The notes: a model not told the origin generated them from the letters alone. A stretch of 64,000 nucleotides of DNA from OLB23 sp965230965 (GCA_965230965.1 OZ246401.1:682001-746000), one strand, 5' to 3'; counted from the stretch's first letter, positions 33,721 through 42,380 are shown. Program-made: numbers and translations.

Positions 33721-35829
33721 ATGGCAGAACCAGACACATTACGTACAGTAGCACAAGAGGCGGTAGCAAGAGTCGAGGGCGCTCCAGCGCCGAAAGATCG
33801 CACAAATCATGGAAAACAAGTAGCAGCAGCTTTAAGGGCTGAGGCAGATAGAGATGTTTTTACAACACTCCAAATCGCTGCAGGCGAGCAAGTGAGTCCA
33901 GCGATACTTCAAGCTAATATTAATGTAGCGATCGGCATTATTGATAAAGATGGCAAAGTGGAAAGATCTGCTCCACCATATTCTGTACGTTATGCCCGTG
34001 CTGGAGAAGCAGTAGAGAACATAAAAGCATATTTTGATGATAAGCTAACTTTTGAGGCTTTTGCTTCGTCCTCGGAAGGTACGCGGATTATCGATAATAC
34101 AGGTAGTTTTTTGATGAGGCATCCAGCTTTATCGGAATATTTTGCAAATATCAAAGATCCAGCAAGGCGTGTCGATGCTGCGAAAGCACTTGCAAGGCAA
34201 TATCTTCAAAATCCATTTGCACGAGAAAAGATTCGTGAGGCAGTAACCGGCTCCCAATTAAATAAAGGAGACGTTGCTGATGAGTATTCTGAAGCTGCAA
34301 GAAAGAGAGATGCACTCGCTGTTAAAGCTACTGCATTAGAAGCAAAGATCAAAAAGCTCGAAGGTGATTCTACAACGAAAGGTGAGATAGATACAATGGG
34401 TGATCGAAGGCGGGAATTTGATCGTATTTCAAATCCAGGTAGTGGAACTCCGAAACCTGGAAAAGAATTTGGTCTCATTCAAACGCGCTTAGGAGAAATA
34501 GCTGGACTAAACACTGATATTGCAGCAATAAATTCCGATTTGCAAAAATTACAGCAGCAAGAGACCAATTTGCAGAGTGAACGACGAAGAATGCAAAAAA
34601 TGGTTGATGATGGTAAAGTGCCAACCAGAGACCCTGCAGTCATTGATGGCGAGATAGCCACAAAGCAAGGCGATATTGCAGGAAAGCTAAAAGATAAAAG
34701 TTCCAAGGAAGGTGAGAAGGCTACAAAAGAAGCCGAGATTAAAGCTATTGAGGAAGATAGAAGGCAGTTAGACGAAAAAATTAATCAAAAAATCGAGGAA
34801 TTAAAGGTATTAAAAGGTGAGTTGAGTGGTATTAAGAATGAACATGGAGAGATAGTTGTTAAGTTGGCAAGGCTAGAAGCAGGTAAAGGTCGTAGTGAAG
34901 AACTTGCAGTTGCAGAGCTTGAAAATGTATTTAAGAAGGGTATTGAGCAGGAACTTATATCTCGTCTTGAGCGTGCAAAAGAGGCTGCTGATAAGGCGCT
35001 TCAAGAATCTGCAGATAAGGCAAAAGATGTTGACGAAAAGCAGTATAAGGAATTGCGAGCAAAGCGACATAAGGATGCGAATGGTAAAGTTGATGGCGCA
35101 TCGATCAACAAGGACTTTGATGCCATGATGAAAAATAGTACTGAATACCATATCGTTCAAGACCCAGCAAACCCGAATAAAGTTATTATCACTGAAATGC
35201 CAGCGGGAGGTTGGGCTACTCCACCAGCAGGGAATGAAGTATTTTATCTAACCGGTCCCGAGTTTTCTATGTTACAGATGATGAATGATACCAGTGAATT
35301 TGGCGGAAAATTTATGTTAGGTAAGCTGAAAGATGCCGAATGGATGCAGTCAGAGTCACAAGATTTTCTTGCACAAACGCTTCAAGATAAAATGTATGCA
35401 AGCCGCAGTTGGCTACAACGAAGAAACAATGGTGTTAAGAAGCTTAGTTCTGCTGAAATAACAAAGATCCAAAACAGTACCTGGGGAGTCGGCATGCTTG
35501 AACGCGCACTTGAACAAAATAAAGCACATATCGAAGAGTTAGAAAGGGTCATGAATGGTGGGTCTTTGAAAGGTGAAGTCTTACGAGGCCCAGGAACATG
35601 GAAAGAAAAGATTGGTCGTATGAATAAGGCACAACTCGCACTTCTTATTTTAGCCTTAACAGCCGGTGGTATAATGCTCGGTCCAGTAGCGTATGGATTA
35701 GGAACGGGAGCGGCTGAGTTCTTAGCTACGCCAGCAGCAGCAGCTGCCATTACAACAGCCAAGGTTGGAGGCGGTTTAGCCGGAGCAGGTTTAGGAGCAG
35801 CAGCAGTCAGATCAAGAAAGACGTATTAA
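33721..35829 (+). CDS. Large coiled-coil protein with C-terminal membrane segments
   Basis: 702 residues. An N-terminal helical region (1-180), then a long coiled coil at about 190-450 rich in Lys/Glu/Gln (ALEAKIKKLEGD, LDEKINQKIEELKVLKGEL), a compact region around 470-560, and near the C-terminus two hydrophobic stretches (LALLILALTAGGIMLGPVAY and an Ala/Gly-rich one) ending with SRKTY. It is probably held in the membrane by its C-terminus. No known domain recognised; it resembles cytoskeletal or scaffold-type proteins only in a general way. Confidence 0.7.
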   Translation: MAEPDTLRTVAQEAVARVEGAPAPKDRTNHGKQVAAALRAEADRDVFTTLQIAAGEQVSPAILQANINVAIGIIDKDGKVERSAPPYSVRYARAGEAVENIKAYFDDKLTFEAFASSSEGTRIIDNTGSFLMRHPALSEYFANIKDPARRVDAAKALARQYLQNPFAREKIREAVTGSQLNKGDVADEYSEAARKRDALAVKATALEAKIKKLEGDSTTKGEIDTMGDRRREFDRISNPGSGTPKPGKEFGLIQTRLGEIAGLNTDIAAINSDLQKLQQQETNLQSERRRMQKMVDDGKVPTRDPAVIDGEIATKQGDIAGKLKDKSSKEGEKATKEAEIKAIEEDRRQLDEKINQKIEELKVLKGELSGIKNEHGEIVVKLARLEAGKGRSEELAVAELENVFKKGIEQELISRLERAKEAADKALQESADKAKDVDEKQYKELRAKRHKDANGKVDGASINKDFDAMMKNSTEYHIVQDPANPNKVIITEMPAGGWATPPAGNEVFYLTGPEFSMLQMMNDTSEFGGKFMLGKLKDAEWMQSESQDFLAQTLQDKMYASRSWLQRRNNGVKKLSSAEITKIQNSTWGVGMLERALEQNKAHIEELERVMNGGSLKGEVLRGPGTWKEKIGRMNKAQLALLILALTAGGIMLGPVAYGLGTGAAEFLATPAAAAAITTAKVGGGLAGAGLGAAAVRSRKTY

Positions 35830-36054
35830 TTAAGCTACTTCAACGTCTACACCAAGCATACGAAGCACCACTTCTTTTCTGTAGCGTCGATCACCACGAG
35901 AATTTATACGAATTGCCGGAAGCTTTCCACGTTTACCCCAACGTTTTATTGTAAGTGGAGATACGCGGAGAATGTCTGCGACTTCACGAATAGTGAGAAG
36001 ATCTGGTAAGTCTTCAAGTGATAGCTTTTTAGCACTTGTGCCTTCGATTGACAT
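35830..36054 (-). CDS. Helix-turn-helix DNA-binding protein (excisionase/MerR-like)
   Basis: 74 residues from ATG 36054. LLTIREVADILRVSPLTIKRWGKRGKLPAIRI is the winged-helix pattern of the excisionase/MerR-like 'helix-turn-helix domain 17' family, which binds DNA. Followed by RGDRRYRKEVVLRML. It ends directly against the stop of the coiled-coil gene (convergent). Target unknown. A perfect TTGACA/TATAAT promoter ends 7 nt before the ATG. Confidence 0.85.
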   Translation of the reverse strand: MSIEGTSAKKLSLEDLPDLLTIREVADILRVSPLTIKRWGKRGKLPAIRINSRGDRRYRKEVVLRMLGVDVEVA

Positions 36055-36061
36055 AGACGGT

Positions 36062-36090
36062 ATTATAAACGAGCTGTTATATCCTGTCAA
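36062..36090 (-). promoter_or_regulatory. Consensus promoter, leaderless type
   Basis: TTGACA (36085-36090), 17-bp spacer, TATAAT (36062-36067), 7 nt to ATG 36054. Confidence 0.85.
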
Positions 36091-36111
36091 TAGACTGGAT
36101 TGTTACATCGC

Positions 36112-36408
36112 TTAAATTACCTTGAGGGCTTTGAAAAAGACGAATGTGACAGCGTAAAACAAAAGCACCTGAAATAGGGGGAGGAACATGGTCAAAAGGA
36201 TTGTCACAATAGCGTGAAGGAAAAAAGCTTCATTATGAATAGAGGGAAGGAGACCTTTCAATATAAGGAAGATTACGGCAAGAGTAAGGAGGGATTGCGG
36301 TTCGAAGAAGAGAAGTTGGATATTAAAGTAGAGAGCCGCGGCCAATAGAATAATGGCAAGTATTAAAAATAACTCCTTTGTATCAAAAAAGAACGGACCA
36401 ATTCTCAT
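36112..36408 (-). CDS. Small polytopic membrane protein
   Basis: 98 residues with about three hydrophobic helices (LFLILAIILLAAALYF, LLTLAVIFLILKGLL, AIVTILLTMFLPLFQVLLFY). Starts 2 nt after the protease stop, so it is the last gene of the protease operon. No family recognised. Confidence 0.65.
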   Translation of the reverse strand: MRIGPFFFDTKELFLILAIILLAAALYFNIQLLFFEPQSLLTLAVIFLILKGLLPSIHNEAFFLHAIVTILLTMFLPLFQVLLFYAVTFVFFKALKVI

Positions 36409-36410
36409 GC

Positions 36411-38087
36411 TTAGTTATAAATTGCTTTTCGTATATATTCAAACCAAGGCGAGAGGGCAGCTGAACCCTTTTTAAATTCACCTTCCCATGCCTTGTAATC
36501 ATTGTCGTCTGTTGGCGTTGTGCAGTTGTAATTTCCTTTTGCTGCTTCTTCTGGACATGGATGCGCTTTTGGTGCGCTTGTTGGAGCCCCAGCTGGGTTT
36601 GTAGGTGCTGGTGTGGTGCCGCTACTTGTTGGTTGTGGGGCACTTGTTGGTTGTCCTGGGACATTACATGTAGGAATATTGCCACTTTTTACTGCATCAA
36701 CTGCAGCTTTAAGATTTAGACGACCATGGCCGTAGATTTCATCCCAGCCGGTTGCGCCCAAGTCATCAGCTGTACATTGCAGCGCATTTTGTACTTGATC
36801 TGGTGTTAAATTAGGATTTATGGAAAGTAAAACGGCAGCAGCACCGACGACGTGAGGTGTTGCCATACTTGTACCTGAGATTGTATTGTAGCCGGTTGAA
36901 GGCCATGTTGATTCAATCTGTACGCCCGGAGCAGCAATATCATTTGCATTTCCTCGATTGGAGAAAGATGCTGATTGATCGCTTGAAGTCGTTGCGGCGA
37001 CTGTAATTACTTCTGGATATGCCGCGGGGTAGGTATAGTCAGAACTTCCACGTTGTGTCTGGTCTGGAAGCGGACATTTTTGTGATTGTGGTTGTCCCCA
37101 ACAATTACCAGCAGCCACAATAACTGTGACACCTGAATTTTTTGCATTGATTATTGCGTTATGAAAGGTGGTTGAATCACCATTGCCTCCAAGACTCATA
37201 TTTATGACTTTATTTCCATCGGCTACTGCTTTATTAACACCTGCGGCAATACCTGCCATTGATCCTGAACCACCTGAACAGAGTACGGCGTAGCCATTAA
37301 TACTTACTGCCCAGTTTACGCCGACTACGCCTTGGCCATTGTCACCAACGGCGCCGATTGTTCCTGCAACGTGCGAGCCATGACCACCAGTGTCAACGGT
37401 ATCTTGACATCCGGTGCCAACACCCTCACTTTTTAACACATTTGCTTTTAAGTCTGGATGATTTACTTCAACACCCGTATCGACGACAGCAACTTTTACG
37501 GAGTTGGATCCCGTCGTGATATCCCATGCTTCTTCAGCATTAATTTTTTTCATTCCCCATAAGTTACTGAATTTTGGATCGTTTGGGGCCTTAGAAGCTG
37601 AATATATATAGTTTGGCTCTATATACTCAACATTATCCATTTTGTTGTAATCATTGAGGATATCATTAGGATTTGCGTTGCTACTATATTTATATAGATA
37701 TGTTTCTTTAAAGAGGGCCTCGGCCCCAGGATTGCCATAAGTTTCGATTGCTGCAGTAGATTGTAGGTCATATTTATTTTCAAGTGTTTTGAAAGAATTT
37801 AATTCTGCTTGTGGGCCAGATTGTATGCCCAAGAGAGAACGGACGCGACGCAAAAAAGTAGGGGCTTGGTCTTCTGAGGATGTCGCGGCTTGAAGTTGAA
37901 CAGGTGAGTGGCCATCTTTATATTTAATAATAAACTGACCAGGAACATATTGACCTGGCTCGAGGGTGTATATCTGTGGCGATGATTGTGCTTGTGCTGG
38001 TTTCGATTGATGAAGAAATGTCAATAATCCAATAGCGAGTAGTGAAACTAATGCAAGGGATAGTAATGAAAATTTAAGATATTTCAT
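36411..38087 (-). CDS. Secreted subtilisin-like serine protease (S8)
   Basis: 558 residues from ATG 38087. Signal peptide (1-34, ends AQA-QS). A built-in prodomain follows (about 45-165: VPGQFIIKYKDG ... VEYIEPNYIYSAS, an I9/fervidolysin-type pattern). The catalytic domain has VAVVDTGVEVNHPDL (D203), GGHGSHVAGTIG (H236), VIVAAGN (oxyanion N328) and NTISGTSMATPHVVG (S407), so all catalytic residues are present. After ~475 come a Pro/Thr linker and a short C-terminal region (WEGEFKKGSAALSPWFEYI). It cleaves proteins outside the cell. The upstream gene encodes a separate prodomain-like protein. Confidence 0.93.
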   Translation of the reverse strand: MKYLKFSLLSLALVSLLAIGLLTFLHQSKPAQAQSSPQIYTLEPGQYVPGQFIIKYKDGHSPVQLQAATSSEDQAPTFLRRVRSLLGIQSGPQAELNSFKTLENKYDLQSTAAIETYGNPGAEALFKETYLYKYSSNANPNDILNDYNKMDNVEYIEPNYIYSASKAPNDPKFSNLWGMKKINAEEAWDITTGSNSVKVAVVDTGVEVNHPDLKANVLKSEGVGTGCQDTVDTGGHGSHVAGTIGAVGDNGQGVVGVNWAVSINGYAVLCSGGSGSMAGIAAGVNKAVADGNKVINMSLGGNGDSTTFHNAIINAKNSGVTVIVAAGNCWGQPQSQKCPLPDQTQRGSSDYTYPAAYPEVITVAATTSSDQSASFSNRGNANDIAAPGVQIESTWPSTGYNTISGTSMATPHVVGAAAVLLSINPNLTPDQVQNALQCTADDLGATGWDEIYGHGRLNLKAAVDAVKSGNIPTCNVPGQPTSAPQPTSSGTTPAPTNPAGAPTSAPKAHPCPEEAAKGNYNCTTPTDDNDYKAWEGEFKKGSAALSPWFEYIRKAIYN

Positions 38088-38092
38088 ATCAA

Positions 38093-38581
38093 TCAAAACG
38101 CGTGAAATGTATAATTTGGTTCTGCGTATTCAACTTCAGGTAGCGCTTCATATGTTTTAATCGCGTCTTCAATGCTTTTCGAAGGGTCTAATTCGATGAC
38201 AAATAAGTTTCGCTGATTTTCGTCATTAGCATCAAATATGCGTGTTTTGTTTTTTGCACCAGCTTTTTCATCAGCAGCTTGGATACGTGCTAATTTATCT
38301 TCTGGTAAAGCCTGTTTTGCCATTTTATATTTGAGATTTTCGAAAAAAAGGCGGATAGAACCAAAAGTACTGGATCGCTCGACTTTTCGTTCGTCGACTT
38401 TAAGCTGTAGTGCTTGTGGGGAAAGGTCTTTCTTATATTTGACAATGACCTGGTTAGGAGTGGGCTGTGTAGCAAAACTATTGGTTGTGTTGGTTTTAGG
38501 TGTTGCGGCCATTGTGGGCGCTATAAGGGCGAAGGAAGTGAAAGCTGCGAGCAATAAAAGAAATGATATGTGCTTTGCCAT
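38093..38581 (-). CDS. Stand-alone prodomain-like (I9-type) secreted protein
   Basis: 162 residues. Signal peptide (1-25, ends TMA-AT), then QVIVKYKKDLSPQALQLKV and, at the end, FVIELDPSKSIEDAIKTYE followed by EVEYAEPNYTFHAF. This is the same pattern as the prodomain inside the next gene (FIIKYKDG ... VEYIEPNY), but no protease follows in frame. The protease gene begins only a few bases after its stop. It could act as a chaperone or inhibitor of the protease in trans. A -35/-10 pair (TTGCAA / TATATA) precedes the ATG closely. Confidence 0.78.
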   Translation of the reverse strand: MAKHISFLLLLAAFTSFALIAPTMAATPKTNTTNSFATQPTPNQVIVKYKKDLSPQALQLKVDERKVERSSTFGSIRLFFENLKYKMAKQALPEDKLARIQAADEKAGAKNKTRIFDANDENQRNLFVIELDPSKSIEDAIKTYEALPEVEYAEPNYTFHAF

Positions 38582-38675
38582 ATTTATATATACACGTTAT
38601 ATGAAAATTTGGTTAATTGCAAGTACTAGTGAGTTCGACTACAGGGTAGTGGGGTTTGCCATGTATTTCAAGAGC

Positions 38676-38815
38676 TAGCGTGCATCGATGTGCGAAAGCG
38701 CTTTGGAATTTTGTACTCATTTTCTACTTTGCTATCATGCTTCGATATGCGAAAGCAAGATAAAATGTTGAGCATAATTCTGTGCCATGTTATCGTGCTT
38801 CGATGTACGAAAGCA
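38676..38815. repeat. Three semi-palindromic 25-bp repeats at 57-58 bp spacing
   Basis: Units at 38676-38700, 38733-38757 and 38791-38815 share TA(g/t)C(g/a)TGC(t/a)TCGAT(g/a)T(g/a)CGAAAGC. Each can fold as TGCTTCG / CGAAAGCA. Starts are 57 and 58 bp apart. They fill the 307-bp gap between the secreted prodomain gene and the YerC-like regulator. No cas genes are near, and the units are diverged, so CRISPR is unlikely; operators or structured RNA are possible. Confidence 0.65.
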
Positions 38816-38888
38816 TTCATAAAGATGGTTGAGAAGTAAGCCTATCTACATAAGAAGATTTTAATCTTACTCATTTATACTCACCAAC

Positions 38889-39176
38889 ATGCACAATGGC
38901 GACATTATAACAACGCGAGGTCTTATTGAATCCGAGTATTTTGACGATCTTGTGCTTCGCTTGGTAGGCATTACGTCTTTTGAAAAAGCTGAACGCTTCA
39001 TTAAGGCAGTACTTACCCCAAAAGAAGCCTATTTTATTGGCCAGCGCACTTTAATAGTGGCCTTTCTAGAAGAAGGTCGCACATATCGCGACATTGCCAA
39101 AACTTTACGAGTAAGTTTTTCAACCATTGCACGTGCTGCCCGCCAAATTCAGGACGAACGCTTTCCAGTCTTGTAA
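38889..39176 (+). CDS. YerC/YecD-type TrpR-related regulator
   Basis: 95 residues. The C-terminal region FLEEGRTYRDIAKTLRVSFSTIARAARQI is the helix-turn-helix of the Trp-repressor superfamily, and FIKAVLTPKEAYFIGQR matches the preceding helices of the YerC/YecD subfamily. True TrpR binds tryptophan; for YerC-type proteins the ligand is not established. A -10-like TATACT ends 7 nt before the ATG, and an AAGATT-tt-AATCTT palindrome sits just upstream of it, a possible autoregulatory site. The three 25-bp repeats lie upstream. Confidence 0.85.
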   Translation: MHNGDIITTRGLIESEYFDDLVLRLVGITSFEKAERFIKAVLTPKEAYFIGQRTLIVAFLEEGRTYRDIAKTLRVSFSTIARAARQIQDERFPVL

Positions 39177-39271
39177 TTTCTACACCCTTGTTATACAATA
39201 ACAGCTGTTCAGAGACCGCGGGTCGTCGCAAGACATAAATTACTAAAAAGTTCCAGCGGTAGAACACATAC
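39171..39271 (+). promoter_or_regulatory. rplJL promoter and L10-leader-like region
   Basis: TTGTAA (39171-39176), 17-bp spacer, TACAAT (39194-39199). This would give a leader of about 65 nt. It contains GAGACCGCGGGTCGTCG and later CCAGCGGTAGAAC, similar in arrangement to the ribosomal protein L10 leader that binds the L10-L12 complex. The similarity is judged by eye and not folded. Confidence 0.5.
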
Positions 39272-39835
39272 ATGCCAAATACACAGAAACGTGAATACGT
39301 AGAGAATATTGTTAGCTTACTCAAGGAAAATCCTCAATTTATTGTTGTGGGTTTTGCCGGAACAAAACACAAGAAGCTTGAAGAATTTCGTGCAAAACTT
39401 CGTGAACTTTCCTCAGATCCAACAGCCAAATCAGGGCTCATGATTCTCAAAAACTCACTATTCAAGGTTGCTTTAGAAAAATTTAATAAAAATGCGCAGC
39501 TTGTCTCTTCAGACGAGATTGAAAAAATCGCGGCGGGAACTGAAGGCCAGTCAGCTGTTCTTTTTCTTTCTGAAGATTGGATAGGTAACCTCAAAACTTT
39601 CAAAGGCTTTGCAAAAGAAGAAGAGGGGATGCAATTTAAAGTTGGATTGATCGACGGTGTTGTGTATGTCCAAGCGGGACTTTCACAGCTTGCTGATCTC
39701 CCAGGTAAAGACGAATTGGTTGCAAAGATTATTGGATCACTCCGAACTCCATCCACGAAGCTTGTGTATGGTCTTAAGTTTAATGCAACGCAACTCGTAA
39801 CTGTACTTAAAAATGCTGCAGAGAAAGCTAACTGA
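39272..39835 (+). CDS. rplJ: Ribosomal protein uL10
   Basis: 187 residues. Forms the base of the ribosomal stalk and carries bL12 dimers. Recognised by REYVENIVSLLKENPQFIVVGFAG, FRAKLRELSSD, MILKNSLFKVALEKF and the C-terminal helix TQLVTVLKNAAEKAN that binds bL12. Followed by rplL after 56 nt, the usual order. Not a leaderless gene, in contrast with many neighbours. Confidence 0.93.
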   Translation: MPNTQKREYVENIVSLLKENPQFIVVGFAGTKHKKLEEFRAKLRELSSDPTAKSGLMILKNSLFKVALEKFNKNAQLVSSDEIEKIAAGTEGQSAVLFLSEDWIGNLKTFKGFAKEEEGMQFKVGLIDGVVYVQAGLSQLADLPGKDELVAKIIGSLRTPSTKLVYGLKFNATQLVTVLKNAAEKAN

Positions 39836-39891
39836 CATTATTAGTTCGATAACGATTTATTAAAAGATTATTAGAAGGAGGTGAAAAAGGT

Positions 39892-40329
39892 ATGGCAGAT
39901 GAACAAACAGAAGAAGTAAAAGAAACAAAGGAAACAACGAAACTTTCAGCAAAAGTTGAAAAGATCGCAAAAGAAATAGAAGGTCTTACAGCATTGGAGC
40001 TTTCAGAACTGGCAAAGCACCTCGAAGAGGTGTTTGGTGTGTCCGCAATGCCAGCGATGGCTGCTATGCCAATGGCTGGTGCTCCAGCAGCTGGTGGTGA
40101 AGCGGCTGAGGAAAAAACATCCTTCAGCGTTATGCTCACAGACGCAGGTGCTAATAAACTCGCTGTTATTAAGGCAGTTCGTGAGGTCAAGCCTGAGCTT
40201 GGACTTATGGATGCAAAGAAGCTTGTCGAAGAAGCTCCAAAAGAGATTCTCGCTGGCGCTAAAAAAGAAGACGCTGATGCAGCTGTGGCAAAAATCACAG
40301 AAGCAGGCGGTAAAGCAGAACTTAAATAA
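39892..40329 (+). CDS. rplL: Ribosomal protein bL12 (L7/L12)
   Basis: 145 residues. N-terminal dimerisation region with an acidic extension of about 15 residues (EQTEEVKETKETTK), hinge rich in Ala/Met/Pro (MPAMAAMPMAGAPAAGG), and the C-terminal factor-binding domain (FSVMLTDAGANKLAVIKAVR, LGLMDAKKLVEEAPKEI, AKITEAGGKAELK). The start is supported by a strong Shine-Dalgarno AGGAGGTGA, which is rare in this window. The stop codon runs into copy 3 of the 28-bp repeat and is followed by a terminator. Confidence 0.95.
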   Translation: MADEQTEEVKETKETTKLSAKVEKIAKEIEGLTALELSELAKHLEEVFGVSAMPAMAAMPMAGAPAAGGEAAEEKTSFSVMLTDAGANKLAVIKAVREVKPELGLMDAKKLVEEAPKEILAGAKKEDADAAVAKITEAGGKAELK

Positions 40330-40355
40330 GACCGTGTCTTGTTTAGGATTGTGCC
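40328..40355 (+). repeat. 28-bp dispersed repeat, copy 3
   Basis: AAGACCGTGTCTTGTTTAGG plus ATTGTGCC, one base different from copy 1 (reverse complement). It begins at the rplL stop codon. The AAGAC/GTCTT palindrome is kept. Confidence 0.75.
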
Positions 40356-40377
40356 TTCTTATGAAGAGCAGCTACAA

Positions 40378-40407
40378 AAAAAGGCCCCGATTCGGGGCCT
40401 TTTTTTG
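40378..40407 (+). terminator. Rho-independent terminator of rplJL
   Basis: AGGCCCCG-att-CGGGGCCT stem preceded by A-run and followed by seven T's; a textbook intrinsic terminator. Confidence 0.92.
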
Positions 40408-40427
40408 TGCTCAATAAAATATCCCTA

Positions 40428-40457
40428 TTGACACTGATTTTCAGCTATGTTTTACTT
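40428..40457 (+). promoter_or_regulatory. Promoter of second cohesin/dockerin operon region
   Basis: TTGACA (40428-40433), 18-bp spacer, TTACTT (40452-40457), 6 nt to ATG 40464. The -10 is weak but the spacing equals that of the other leaderless promoters. Confidence 0.6.
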
Positions 40458-40463
40458 ATTCCT

Positions 40464-41753
40464 ATGAACACACGGTTCGCCGCTATTGCTGGTACACTTC
40501 TCGTTGGCCTATCTCTTTTTGTCACCACGCTCATTACGAATAACCTAAATAACAGCACATTATCAACATCTTCGCTTGCAGCGGGGAGAAGCGGCACGTG
40601 TAAAGCCTTTGCTACCTGTGAGAAATGCGCTCCAACTTGTACTGGCTCACAATGCACTAAAAAAATAACGCAAGTTGGATGTAAATATATAGATGAAAAT
40701 GGTCAAGAGGTAATTGTGCCCGTGCCAAGCGATATGCCGCTACCTACGCAACAATATACCGGAGATGGCAATCCTTATGCGTGCATACAACCTAATTCTT
40801 GTAGTGTATATGCTGCAAGATTAACCTCAAAATTTCAAAATTGGTGTGAAGGTTTTTGTAATGGAACAAGACGGGCTCCTCAAAATACTTCAACGCCATC
40901 CCCAACACAAGCCGCCACTCAGCCATACTGTACTTCAACAGTTCCCGCAGGTGCAAGATGTGATGGCTTAGGTGTGTGTTGTGCAAGTGGGTCATTCTGT
41001 ATAGATCTTGGTGCGCCAGGGAAGTATTGTTTGGGCATATCGCCCACACCAGGAGCGTTCCAATGTCTTAATGGTTCATTTAAAGGTTCAAAGTATGGCT
41101 GCAATAATCCAAATGTACCAGGAGGTAATCCATGTTGTGCACCACGAACCTGTAAAGTAGTAGCCGAATACCCTGGACCTCCAAAAAGCTATGATATTGA
41201 CTGTGTGTTGCCAACATTAACACCAACCCCGTCTCCAACACCACGAGCAGGTTCGTGCTTTGACTCCTGCAGTGGCAATGCTCCTGGGCAATGTATAGAA
41301 GGTTCTTGCAGAAGCTTAAGTGATCCAAGTAATCCAAATCCAGATTGTAGAACAAAAGGAGATTGTAAATGCATTCGCAATGACACCTGTAAAGATGATA
41401 AATCGAAGGATTGTCTTTGCTTCGATCCTCAGTCGTGTCCAAATCTTGATGAAGGAGATTTTGATTTATGTGGATGTTGGCGTCGAGATGCGACTGGTAA
41501 ATGTTTGAATCCAGCTGGTGAATGTAAAGCTCCTCTAGAATGTTCAGAGAAGGTTGGGGTAGGCTACTGTACAAGTAAGTATTGTGTAACCCCAACTCCA
41601 ACACCAGATTCACCTTGGTTTAAGAATCCCGTTGACTCTGAGAGGTCTCAAGAAGTTCGTATTGAAAGAATATTAAGAGCGAATCCCAATGTCACTAGAC
41701 AACAATTAGAGAGCCTTCCAAATCAATATCGCAGAAATCTGGGTCTTGATTAA
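40464..41753 (+). CDS. Cys-rich secreted protein without dockerin
   Basis: 429 residues from ATG 40464. Signal/anchor (about 5-28), then several Cys-rich segments separated by PTPTP linkers: CEKCAPTCTGSQC, GVCCASGSFCIDLG, NPCCAPRTC, CFDSCSGNAPGQC, CLCFDPQSC. About 40 cysteines suggest many disulfides. No dockerin or cohesin. The C-terminus (EVRIERILRANPNVTRQQLE) is helical and charged. It stands before the dockerin genes but has its own promoter. Function unknown. Confidence 0.7.
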   Translation: MNTRFAAIAGTLLVGLSLFVTTLITNNLNNSTLSTSSLAAGRSGTCKAFATCEKCAPTCTGSQCTKKITQVGCKYIDENGQEVIVPVPSDMPLPTQQYTGDGNPYACIQPNSCSVYAARLTSKFQNWCEGFCNGTRRAPQNTSTPSPTQAATQPYCTSTVPAGARCDGLGVCCASGSFCIDLGAPGKYCLGISPTPGAFQCLNGSFKGSKYGCNNPNVPGGNPCCAPRTCKVVAEYPGPPKSYDIDCVLPTLTPTPSPTPRAGSCFDSCSGNAPGQCIEGSCRSLSDPSNPNPDCRTKGDCKCIRNDTCKDDKSKDCLCFDPQSCPNLDEGDFDLCGCWRRDATGKCLNPAGECKAPLECSEKVGVGYCTSKYCVTPTPTPDSPWFKNPVDSERSQEVRIERILRANPNVTRQQLESLPNQYRRNLGLD

Positions 41754-41759
41754 CATTTA

Positions 41760-41789
41760 TTGACACCCACATTCCGTTTGTGCTATGCT
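41760..41789 (+). promoter_or_regulatory. Leaderless-type promoter of dockerin operon
   Basis: ATGACA (41760-41765; one mismatch to TTGACA), 18-bp spacer, TATGCT (41784-41789), 6 nt to ATG 41796. Confidence 0.65.
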
Positions 41790-41795
41790 TGATAA

Positions 41796-42374
41796 ATGCT
41801 GAATATAAGAAACATTTCTTTATTATTTCTGCTTGGTTTTTTACTTTTTTCTTCAACTACGCCCACCTATGCACAAAGGCCCGTTGGACAATGCGGTCAA
41901 TCCTGTCCAGCAGCAGGTTGCCAGGTAGGGAAGCAGTGTATTAATGGCACGTGCTATGAAGCAGGCTGCAATCCCGCCGGTGGTGATCCTCCATGTTGTA
42001 AGTCGCAACGTGTAATCCGTCCAACAACCCCTCCGGGTGGAGGTGGTGGTGGTGGAGGCAGCCCAACAACTCCTGGCACAACGCCAGGTACTATTGTGAC
42101 GCCCGGACCTGGTAAAAGTACGACACCTGGCATGACACCATTGACCCCATTTATTACCATAACCCCAGGTGGTCCAGTAGGCGGTTCTGCAGGTGACTGC
42201 TCAGGGCCTACAGAAGGTGTAAAAGATGGCAAAGTTGACCTGGTTGATTTCAATTTACTTCGCAAAGAACTCAGTGGAAGTTCTACAACAGTAGCATGTG
42301 ATTTCGACACAAATGGTCTTGTAGATTTGTTAGACTTTAATATATTTAGAATAGCGTTTATCGCTCAGAAATAA
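41796..42374 (+). CDS. Small Cys-rich dockerin protein
   Basis: 192 residues. Signal peptide ending TYA-QR. A short Cys-rich region (CGQSCPAAGCQVGKQC, GGDPPCC), a Gly/Thr/Pro linker (about 80-120), and a C-terminal type I dockerin (GVKDGKVDLVDFNLLRKEL, DFDTNGLVDLLDFNIFRIAF). Probably a small surface component held by a cohesin. First gene of a plus-strand operon. Confidence 0.8.
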   Translation: MLNIRNISLLFLLGFLLFSSTTPTYAQRPVGQCGQSCPAAGCQVGKQCINGTCYEAGCNPAGGDPPCCKSQRVIRPTTPPGGGGGGGGSPTTPGTTPGTIVTPGPGKSTTPGMTPLTPFITITPGGPVGGSAGDCSGPTEGVKDGKVDLVDFNLLRKELSGSSTTVACDFDTNGLVDLLDFNIFRIAFIAQK

Positions 42375-42380
42375 CGAATA

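Noticed and set aside
38676..38815. CRISPR array
   Set aside because: Only three units, which differ from each other at several positions, and no cas genes; the 32-33-bp gaps alone are not enough.
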